Origin: Tethya wilhelma
Taxonomy: Eukaryota; Porifera; Demospongiae; Tethyida; Tethyidae
Reading direction: 5' to 3'
Length of the DNA stretch: 64,000 nucleotides
Assembly (NCBI GenBank): GCA_964030475.1
Contig: CAXIPT010000003.1
Coordinates: 2,719,862-2,783,861 of the forward strand
A program made the position numbers and the translations under genes. The notes below the pieces were generated by a model. That model ran no database searches. It saw only the letters and a list, made by a program, of their open reading frames with translations, and had not been told where the DNA came from. Below are positions 44,101 through 56,100 of this stretch, piece after piece. Numbering within the stretch: position 1 is the first letter of the stretch; every line of letters starts with the position of its first letter.

Positions 44101-47100
44101 GAGACTTCCGAGGACTACCTGTGGGTAGGTTTGTTGAATACATATTATCGTAAACATGTATAGTAACATGTACTCTAAATACACATGGGTACCTCGTCAA
44201 GTATTATTAATAGTCATAGGTGATATATAATCCAATACACCTCCAGCAATCTGTAGCTAAAATGAAATAAAGCAAAAGGCAAAGCACGTACAACTACTTT
44301 ATGTTTATAGTCTCAATCTGTAACCATATTTATTTATAGGTTTGTATTCATGGCTTAAACATTGTATCAGCCAGCATACAGAAATTGATGTCATTATGTC
44401 GGAGTCATAATTGAGACATTCCTTGCTTCTGGAATCATTACTTTTTCCAACATCACCTATTTTTTTGCTATACTTGTTCATTCACTTTCTTCTACACATT
44501 ATATAGTGTTAGTGTAAAATTAAATAATTATGTGCGTAGAGTGTAAGAGATGAGTATCTTAGTCTAGTACAAGCTGCAAAAGCTAGAGTACGTAGTATGA
44601 TATACATACAATCATATTGAACATGGATAGATGACGTTTGAACTCTATACCTACAAGAAGATGGATTAAAAGATTTCTTTAGTTAATTTGCCCAAGAATT
44701 AATTAAAATTCCTGTTAAACAAACTTACCTCACATTGCTCAACATTGATTCTCTGAAGATTTTTTCAAATAAGCCTGTTGTTAAAAAGGAAGAAAAGCGA
44801 TTCCATCTTGTTCACATCCTTTTTACAATTTAACCATTTCTGTATCTCATTACATTTCCAATGTTATTTTACTTGTTAAGACTTACACTTATGACACAGT
44901 TAGAACGCATGCAAGTGTCCATTTTAATTGTGGGTATCTGCAACTCAGGGGTGGTGTTAAGCTGGGTTCTACTATAGTTTCTTTTACCACACAAATTGGT
45001 TAACAACAATGAGCTGTTGAATATCTATATACACTAGTTGAGTATGGGTTTTGTACTCCTATACACTGTGCAATAATCATGCTTTATTATAGTTATGCAA
45101 AGTCTGCTTACTTGACAGTGTGTATTTACTCTATTTATATCTCAGGTAATTTCTATGCCAACCTATTCAAGGACTCAGTTGATGCAGCTCAGCAGCTAGG
45201 TAGTAACCTTAGCACTGTAGTGTCAGAGATAGCCAACCTCCACTCTCCCTTCTTCAAGTCCTCCTTACCTATCACTCTCCAGGACATGCTCATTAACAGC
45301 CTCTCTCACGTGAGGTGGGTTAATTTAGTGCACCGATAAGGTCTTTGTTGGCACCAAATAAGTTACCAGTTGATCCTACAAACAATAACCATTAAAATTA
45401 TACTACCTCATAGTTACAAATATAACATGGCAAGAATTTCAATTTGCTGGTTTGATGGTCAAAGTCAAAACGTCAAATTTAAATCTGCCAATATTTTGCA
45501 TGTTTCGCTGAACGTAGGTCAAATTAGCTCTTCATGCACACATATGCTGCAATGTTAATATATTTTCCATTCGGTCTTGTACAGTGCCTAACGGGGGTTA
45601 TAAATTAAACCAACTTTGTATCCTTTAATTTTACCCAGAATATGGATATCATTTGAAAGCTCAATTTACGTTTGTTACATTGGTACAAGTTCCACTCTCA
45701 TACAACAAACCATTGACTGATAATAGTTCAAAATATATACGTAGTCAGTAGAAAAAAACACCTAAAAACACGTACATTGTGTATATTTAAGAGTAGGAAG
45801 GTCATATGGAACTAGAACCTTTGCCATTGTATTCAGTGTGATAAGAGCGTTCAAATAATATCCACTTTGTTAAACATAGGCCAAATTAGCTCTTCACACA
45901 TAAGTGCTACAATTATTTGCAATTCGGACTTGTACCAGTGCCTAATGGGTTACGAATTAAACCAACTTTGTACCCTTAAATTTTATCCAAAAGGTGGCAG
46001 TCTATATTATCATTTGAAAGCTTAATTTATGCTTGTTACGTTTATATAAGTGATATTTTCATGCAACAAACCATTGACTGACAATAGTTACAAATATGTA
46101 GTCAGAACAAAAAAAAAAAAAAACCACCTATAGCGTATCTTTAAGAGTAGGAAGGTCTTATAGAACTGGTACTTTTACCATTGCATTCATTGTGATAAGG
46201 GCTTTCAAATGATATCCATTTTGTTATGTTTTGCTAAACATTGGCCAAATTAGCTTTTCACACATAAGTACTGCAATTATTTACCATTTTGTCTTGTACA
46301 GTGCCTAATGGGTTATGAATATAACCAACTTTGTATCTTTTCATTTATCCAAAGGGTGGAAATCTATATATTATTTGAAGCTCATTTTATGTTGATTACA
46401 TCGGTATAAGTTGTATTTTCATACAACAAACCATTGACTGATAGTTCGAAATATGTAGTCAGTAGAGAAAAACACCTAAAAACACCTAGTGTATATTAAT
46501 TTTAAGAGTATGAAGGTCATATAGAAATAGCATATAGATTGCCACCTTTTCGGATAAAATGAAAGGATACAAAGTTGGTTATAATAATTCATAACCCCTT
46601 AGGCACTGTACAAGACCGAATGGCAAATAATTGTAGCACTTATTGTGTGAAGAGCTAATTTGGCCTACCTTTAGCAAAGCATAACAAAATGGATATTATC
46701 TGAATGCTCTTATTGCTCTTAATACAATGGCAAAGGTTCCAGTTCTATATGACCCTCCTACACCAAAATATACACAAGGTGTTTTTAGGTGTTTTTTTTA
46801 CTGACTACTCATTTTGAACTACTAATGGTTTGTTGTATAAGAATGGAACTTGTACCAATGTAACAAGCATAAATTGAACTTACAAAATTTAATGATATAT
46901 AAATTGCCATATTCTGGATAAAATTAAAGGATACAAAGTTGGTATGATTCATAACCCCGTATAAACTGTACACATGCGACAGAATGGAAATTATAATTAT
47001 GTGTGAAAAGCTAATTTGACCTATGTTCAACAAAACGTAACAAAAGGGATATCATTTGAAAACCCTTATCACACTGAATGCAATGGTAAAAGTCCTATGG

Positions 47101-50100
47101 CACTGTATTATATGTGTATACTATGCATGTGCATATGCAATCATTAATAATAATTTACATATTCACCAGTATTCTATTTTTATATCCTACAGACTGAAAG
47201 TGTCAAATTGTTTAACAATCAAATTTTTGTCTATCATACGTACGGTAGTACATATAGTAGGAATGGGCCAACTGTCCCATAGACACAATACAAAATGTTT
47301 ATGACCATAAAAATCTAGCAAAACAAAATTAAGCCTTCAAACTTACTCAGAGGCTCTTACTGACTAAAACTCACAGAAACCTTTGTAAGCACTCGTACAG
47401 AGAGCTCATGGGAAGCCACAAGAGTGCCATTTTTGTTCTGCTAACGTACGTACTTACTTATTTTCTGACTGACTTACTTGAAAAGCATTTCCAGAGAATC
47501 AGAATGTCACGGTTGAGCCAACTTTGACAGCCCCCGGCATAAAGTAACTCCTTTTCATAGGTACTACATTCCTTGATACTCGTTTTCATCACAAATAAGC
47601 CTAAACAAAAACTAGAAAGCTTTGAAACTGAGAGTATAAATTCATGTACTTCAATGCAGCCATCTTCTTGTAGAGTTCAAAGGTCATAGATTATCCACGT
47701 GGCATTTAACGCGCATGCGCATTAGCTGTTCTAGCAGACAATTGGGCTTCTACTCAGATAACTCAAGCTTTTTGTATAGGGACTAACCAGTCTCTGATTG
47801 TCTCCACACTGTAGCGTTAACGTTGAAAAAAGTGAATGAACAAGTAGTAAAAATTTCAAAAAAATAAGCAGTGTAGGAATGGGCAGTGCTATAAAAAGTA
47901 TTAGAACAAGGAATGGTCTCAATTTCGGCACATGACTACTTCATTTTTTGTGCCCAAATCTTGGCTGGTAATCTAATCCTGCCTGCTGTACTTTATTCCA
48001 CTTTTTAGTCGAGTGATAAGATTAGCAGGAATTTGAACTATTTAGTGTTTCAGCTATTTTAGTACAGATCATTGTTTGAACCATTTACAACAAATTTATA
48101 TAGCTATATAAGATGAATCAAAAATAAAAATGAAGTAGTCATGTGCCGAAATTGAGACCATTCCTTGTTTTAATACTTTTTATAGCACTGCCCATTCCTA
48201 CACTGCTTATTTTTTTGAAATTTTTACTACTTGTAATATTATGTTAGCTAAGTGTAAATTTTGTAAACTCACAGATCTGCATTTTGGTTAAAAGATGGCA
48301 GATGGAGGCAGTGGGAAGCATATGACTGTATCGACCTAGGTACATCATGCATGCATATAAATTAACTATACTTTTCATTAATATAGTAATATAATTGTTT
48401 TGCTTATTCCTGATTGCTTACTACAGATTCTGTCCACAATGATGGGGAACGTCATATTCCCTACATCTCCATCTTTCCAAACAGCACCATCAGCAAAATG
48501 TATGCCTGGGCAAAGTTCCAGTTGCCAAATGGCATGATCCAAGAACATTTGGGGTTAAAGTGTACCCACAGATTTTCTAGGTTGATACCCCCTCCCCCTG
48601 CACCAAAGGTGAGAATATACTATGCTGGACTTAATTGAACAATACAACTTAATAATTTAATAGTCATAGGTAGATAGTTTATACATGTAGTCTTAAAACA
48701 GATATTGAATAAAAACATCATGCTTATCATCATTATTTGTGTATTTACATCGTAGGATTTTGAGTGTGGTACAGGTCGAGCTATGTCTGATGTGTCCTCC
48801 ATGTTCATAGTCTACCTCCTGGAGCTCCTCACCTGGCACGATGACCCCTACTCACAGCAAGTGGTGGTGGACTTGTACAATGCATCAAAGAAGGCTGCTC
48901 AGTGGCACATAGATAGGAGTACTGCTGAGGGCATTCCAGGCCGCCTAGTGGACACATATGATATACTTGGCCTGGCTGAATATCCCCATGATGCATATAC
49001 TGGTGGCTTCCACTTGCTGGCTATGAAAGCAGCAGAAACATTGGCTTACAAGATGAGTAAGTATATATACTTTTCAAAATATACTCTATTCACTATTAAC
49101 TTTGGTATCAAAGCACTCTCTTATGAGTATGGAGAGTAAGTATAAAAGAATTTTAAGTGATTCCAATCTATGCTTCCCATATAAACAGACATGAGAAGGC
49201 ACAAATTATAATGTCTGTGTAGTGTCACATGAAACGTTTGGTGTACATAAATGTATGTGCATTAATCTGTATTATTATAGATGACACAAAGTTTGCAGAG
49301 GAATGCCACACAGCCTTCATACGTGGACAACAGGCCCTGGACAGACTCCTGTGGAATGAGACAGCAAGATACTACAATGCCTACACCCGGCACAATCGTA
49401 ATGATAGGAACTTGCTCACACCACCCAAAAGACCAGACCCACCTGGGGCAATTATGACGGACACATTTTATTCCCAGGTTGGATGCTGGAAATGTTTGCT
49501 TGCAGTCCATGCACTCACATCTACAAATGTACATCCATCTGTGTTACATGCATGTATCGGATTAGCATACATGTGCATGCAGGCCTGATAATGTGAAGAT
49601 AAACTGTGTGCTATATAGCTCCCAATTATTATAACTGTTACAATAGCTTTAGCTTCAAAATTCAGTTATTATAGTTAGCACCAAAGCTTTTCGTTCTATG
49701 TGACAGAACTCATCAGGATGACTTATAACGTCCAGATATAAGAGACACATGACTTGGGTGTAAATGTTGACTAGCTTTACGTCAAAGTTTGTGACAATGA
49801 TTTTGTTGGTCACTGATGTACTTGGCAGAGTGTAGCCAATAAGATCTTGCGATAACTCCTCATTTTGAGAAGCGTACAGTTTTAGGTCTGAATTTAAGTC
49901 ACTTAACACTGAATAAACTAGATCCTGAGAGGGAAAGCAAGGAAGAGACGTGATATGCAAGCTAAGATGAAGTGCTGGTAATTCGTATGAGTCATCCCAG
50001 AGAAATCCATCACCATGAGGGCTTCTATTGTCTAGTAAAAGGTGCCAAATTCGAAGAAATTGAAAAGGGGTTTGAATTTGTAATGCAGTAAGCACTAGTG

Positions 50101-53100
50101 GATGTATCCACGTGTATATCCCAGATGATGTCCACCCCAATGTTACAGTCTGTGGCAATAACAACTGCTCATCAATTTTATCTTCATTCTTAGTGCTGTT
50201 TCTGGAAGTTGTATTGAATACTCCACTTAAGCTTGCGGATTCATGATGTGGATCAGTGCTGTTCATCCATTCAATTTGACATACTTGTTTGTCATTTGCC
50301 ATCAAACGACTCGTAATATTCTGTTCGAATGTAAGGTGGTAGATTACTTTTAACAAGACCAAAGAAGCTGTTGGTGAGTAATAGAATTTGTTCTTTAGAG
50401 CGTATAGATTCCCTTCATCCTGTAAAAGAGCCCTTTGGAATTCATTGAAGAGTTGAGCACAGGTTGTTTGAACTTGATGGTCAACATATCCCGACAGTGT
50501 GTTATCAGTACAAGACAAAACACTGCTAGCAGACAGTCTGAGAAAGATCACAGTACTAGTGATCATAGCTACTAAAATGGTTCACGGCCATTTTGTTCCC
50601 TAGATTACTTCCTAGGAAGATTTGGGCTTGGCGTCTGGCATGTATGGCTGCATATAATTGCAATAACCCTCAAAATTACCCAAAAATGCACTACAAGGCT
50701 TAAAAGGAACCACAATTTACAAATGAGCTGTACCTCAATTAGTTTAAACAGCTGCACACAGTGAGACCATCTAAAATTTACGTTGTAAATCTGGCTCATG
50801 TGCACATGTATAGTGTGCTACAGAATAATTATGTAGCTACTTTGTCATAAGTTTCTATGTTGCAGCCCTGATTCCTTAATTAGTTTTATAATCCAATAAA
50901 AAAACGATTGAAAATTAATGCTAACAATTTCGATAAGCTACTATTAATAATAATATATATGTTTATGCAGTTCTTATTATGTACAGAAATACTGTCTAGC
51001 TAGAGCAAAGGGAGGTTCCCCAGTCTCATCACACAACAGTGTTGATTATTTTTCTGTGTATGTATAGAAAATTAATAACATGACATTATTGCACAACTTG
51101 ACTCACAAATAGGAAGTGACGGAATTTTAACAACATAATTATCACACTTAGTCTATATACAAATGAATTAAAGGGTATGAGACACATGCATCATAATTTT
51201 GATGCACCTTTAATCATACAGTTAACATTTAAATTCACCATGACTTGCAAGAACTTTCTCTTCAAGGTTGGGGTCGTTCGACAGTGAAGTTGTGACGTGA
51301 AGTTTTTCAATTCCTTTAACCCCATCAGGAATATCAACTTCCTCATCTACCGATGTTGGTTCTATTTTGGCATTTACTGTAACAATTTTCTTCAAAAACC
51401 ACGAGATAAGTGAAAGCAGAACAGGTGGGATGAGCGAGATGATAAAAAGTGGACCAGTGTCAATGACAGAACCACTTCCGATCAAGATTAAGTACAACAA
51501 CACTAGCCAGAGAAAGTTAAAACTTACTGTAATGAACCAGGCAACCACTATTAGCACAAGTTGATAAGCAAATTGCAAAGTGCAATATTTAGTGTGAAAT
51601 TTACCTGTTCCTGCTGATGAAACAGTTGCACTTTTATTGGCTTTAGGAGAGTACGGTTGAAACTGTGTTTCAGGATCATTATAATGTGCTTGTTTCTTAC
51701 ATGTTGGACACTTGTATTGGCTGATTGTGAGTGCTGCGGCAAAGACTATAGTTGTAAACAAAAGGTACGAAGCCACAAATACAAAAATAGCAGTGATTTG
51801 TGTTGGATAGGCAAGCATTAACACAATGGTGGGGAAAGCAGAGTAGAGAAAACAAATTGTACTGGCAGAAAAGTTAGCAAATTTGCGAAATGACGCATGC
51901 CAGGACCGCATGACCAATTTGAAAGCTTTTTCTTCACTACAACAGCAACATGTATAATATGAATAGAGCCAAACAAAACTTATTTGAATGACTATAGTCA
52001 CAAATAGAGTGATCTGCGGCAACCACAAGCCCAAGAAAGCACCCATACCATTGTCACCTTCTTCTCTGTACTTTGTCTTTAGTCCACTATTTGTGAACCT
52101 GCAGATAACCTCACCAATCAGACATGTGGTTGTCATTATCCTTATTGCAGTTGTGATCAGGGAATTTTTTTCGTTAATAACAGAGTCAATGAACAATTTG
52201 ACTTCACTCTTTCCACTATGCCCTTTTTTGGGCTTGTAATACAATACGGTTATTGTGCATATGAATGCTAAATATAAGAGACACATAACCTGGGTGTAAA
52301 TGTTAACTAGCTTTACGTCGAAGTTTGTGGCAATGATTTTGTTGGTTACTGATGTACTTGGCAGGGTGTAGCCAATAAGATCTTGTGACAACTCATCATT
52401 TTGAGAAGCATGCAGTTTTAGGTCTGAATTTAAGTCACTCAACACTGAATAAACTAGGTCTTGTGAAGGTAAGCAAGGAAGAGACGTGATATGCAAGTTG
52501 AGATGAAGCGTCGGTAATTCATACGAGCCATCCCAGAGAAACGCATCACCGTGAGGACTTCTATTGTCTAAGAAAAGGCGCCAAATTCGAAGAAGTTGAA
52601 AAGGGGTTTGAACTTGCAGCCCGGTTAGCACTAGCGGATGTATCCACGTGTATATCCCAGATGATGTCCATCCCAATGTTACTGTCTGTGGCAATAACAA
52701 CTGCTCATCAATTTCATGAGTGCTGTTTCTCGAAGTTGTGTTGAATACTGCACCCAAGCTTGTCGAGTCTTGATGTGGATCAGTGTTGTTCACCCATTCA
52801 TTTGTTTCAAGTTGACATACCTGTCTGTTATTTACCATCAAAGTTGTAATCTTCTGTTCGAAAGTAAGGTGGTAGATTACTTTTAACAAGACCAGAGAAG
52901 CTGTCGGTGAGTAATAGAATTTGTTCTTTAGAGCATGTACATTTCCTTCATCCTGTAAGAGAGCCCTTTGAAATTCATTGAAGAGCTGAGCACATGTTGT
53001 TTGAACTTGATGCTGATCTGTACCTTCAAAAGACAAGCTACTGCAGCAGCAGGGAGAGAGCAAGGAGACAACCATGATGCATATTATCATGGGTACTGAA

Positions 53101-56100
53101 ATGTGCCAAATTTCCATACTGACAATAATTACAATAGATAAACTATAGACTGATAGTATCAATATTAATTTTATCTATGATCTAACTGACATCCGTATGT
53201 GTGCTAGTATCATGGCTACACTGCATGCGTGCCATTATTTTTACAATCAAGATTCTTTAGATAATTACTCCCACACATCATACATCTCAGAGTTTGGACA
53301 CTACCCTAAAACTTTTAAGTATTTACTACCAGAGGAGGTTTGACACAATTAACCTTTTATTAATGAGGTCACGAATAATGCCTGAACGCAGCTTAATTGC
53401 ATACCAAAGTCCACGTGGTCCACGCCCCGCATGCATGCTTCTACCCAGCAGTCTTATATGAACCAAAAAACGTACAAGAGGCACACCAACAGGCACTACT
53501 CCCTCTAAACCATCAAAGAGACACTCTGAGTCTTGCTGCAAAGTGTAAAAGATAATTATGTTGGATGTACACATGCTTTAGCTGTTGTGTGCTATTTTGT
53601 ACATCCTTTGCTTTTATGCATAAAAGGTTATAAAAAAAAATTCAAACTGTGTTCGTGTACCTATCTTGAACTCTGACGAAATGAAGACTGTGCCCAGCTA
53701 CATGTATAATTGTATGTACATTATATTATATACTGTACCTACTACTGTGTAACATGTTGCTTTTTGGTGAACTTTAAGTTGAATTGAACTTATTGATCCA
53801 ATAAAAAAGTTACATGTATAATGTATTGCAATAATAATAATTATGGGGTCAATGATGTTCAAACTTCTACAATTTAGTAGAGCAATAATAGTTCCTACAA
53901 AATGTCATAAATTTTTTTATAAATTTGTGACCAATATATTGTGCTTTTTATAAACCTAAAAATAGCTTCTCAACTTCTTGGAAGACCTAAACAAAATAAA
54001 TTTTAACGATTGAGCTATACATACTCTAAATGTACATGTATCATACGTACGGTAGTACGTATAGTAGGAATGGGCCGACTGTCCCATAGACACAATACAA
54101 AATGTTTATGACCATAAAAATCTAGCAAAACAAAATTAAGCCTTCAAACTTACTCAGAGGCTCTTACTGACAGATTACCAATTGCATGCAAGGCCTAAAA
54201 CTCACAGAAACCTTCGTAAGCACTCGTACAGAGAGCTCATGGGAAGCCACAAGAGTGCCATTTTTGTTCTGCTAACGTACGTACTTACTTACTTTCTGAC
54301 TGACTTACTTGAAAAGCATTTCCAGAGAATCAGAATGTGTTGAGTCAACTTTGACAGCATAAAGTAACTCCTTTTCATAGGTACTACATTCCTTGATACT
54401 CGTTTTCATCACAAATAAGCCTAAACAAAAACTAGAAAGCTTTGAAACTGAGAGTATAAATTCATGTACTTCAATGCAGCCATCTTCTTGTAGAGTTCAA
54501 AGGTCATTGATTATCCACGTGGCATTTAATGCGCATGCGCATTAGCTGCTCTAGCAGACAATTAGGCTTCTACTCAGATAACTCAAGCTTTTTGTAGGGA
54601 CTAACCAGTCTCTGATGGTCTCCTCGCTGTAGTGTTGAAAAAAGTGAATGAACAAGTAGTAAAAATTTCAAAAAAATAAGCAGTGTAGGAATGGGCAGTG
54701 CTATAAAAAGTATTGGAACAAGGAATGGTCTCAATTTCGGCACATGACTACTTCATTTTTTGTGCCCAAATCTTGGCCGGTAATCTAATCCTGCCTGCTG
54801 TATTTTATTCCACTTTTTAGCCGAGTGATAAGATTAGCAGGAATTTGAACTATTTAGTGTGTCAGCTATTTCAGTACAGATCATTGTTTGAACCATTTAC
54901 AACAAATTTATATAGCTATATAAGATGAATCAAAAATGAAAATGAAGTAGTCATGTGCCGAAATTGAGACCATTCCTTGTTCCAATACTTTTTATAGCAC
55001 TGCCCATTCCTACACTGCTTATTTTTTTGAAATTTTTACTACTTGTAATATTATGTTAGCTAAGTGTAAATTTTGTAAACTCACAGATCTGCATTTTGGT
55101 TAAAAGATGGCAGATGGAGGCAGTGGGAAGCATATGACTGTATCGACCTAGGTACATCATGCATGCATATAAATTAACTATACTTTTCATTAATATAGTA
55201 ATATAATTGTTTTGCTTATTCCTGATTGCTTACTACAGATTCTGTCCACAATGATGGGGAACGTCATATTCCCTACATCTCCATCTTTCCAAACAGCACC
55301 ATCAGCAAAATGTATGCCTGGGCAAAGTTCCAGTTGCCAAATGGCATGATCCAAGAACATTTGGGGTTAAAGTGTACCCACAGATTTTCTAGGTTGATAC
55401 CCCCTCCCCCTGCACCAAAGGTGAGAATATACTATGCTGGACTTAATTGAACAATACAACTTAATAATTTAATAGTCATAGGTAGATAGTTTATACATGT
55501 AGTCTTAAAACAGATATTGAATAAAAACATCATGCTTATCATCATTATTTGTGTATTTACATCGTAGGATTTTGAGTGTGGTACAGGTCGAGCTATGTCT
55601 GATGTGTCCTCCATGTTCATAGTCTACCTCCTGGAGCTCCTCACCTGGCACGATGACCCCTACTCACAGCAAGTGGTGGTGGACTTGTACAATGCATCAA
55701 AGAAGGCTGCTCAGTGGCACATAGATAGGAGTACTGCTGAGGGCATTCCAGGCCGCCTAGTGGACACATATGATATACTTGGCCTGGCTGAATATCCCCA
55801 TGATGCATATACTGGTGGCTTCCACTTGCTGGCTATGAAAGCAGCAGAAACATTGGCTTACAAGATGAGTAAGTATATATACTTTTCAAAATATACTCTA
55901 TTCACTATTAACTTTGGTATCAAAGCACTCTCTTATGAGTATGGAGAGTAAGTATAAAAGAATTTTAAGTGATTCCAATCTATGCTTCCCATATAAACAG
56001 ACATGAGAAGGCACAAATTATAATGTCTGTGTAGTGTCACATGAAACGTTTGGTGTACATAAATGTATGTGCATTAATCTGTATTATTATAGATGACACA

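Noticed and set aside
45370..47304. Several 60-80-codon ORFs in the repeat array
   Set aside because: They recur only because the underlying non-coding repeats recur; there are no protein features.
53326..53574. 82-codon minus-strand ORF as a separate gene
   Set aside because: It starts near a plausible acceptor but has no partner exon, recognised domain or second copy. It is left as a remark in the spacer entry.
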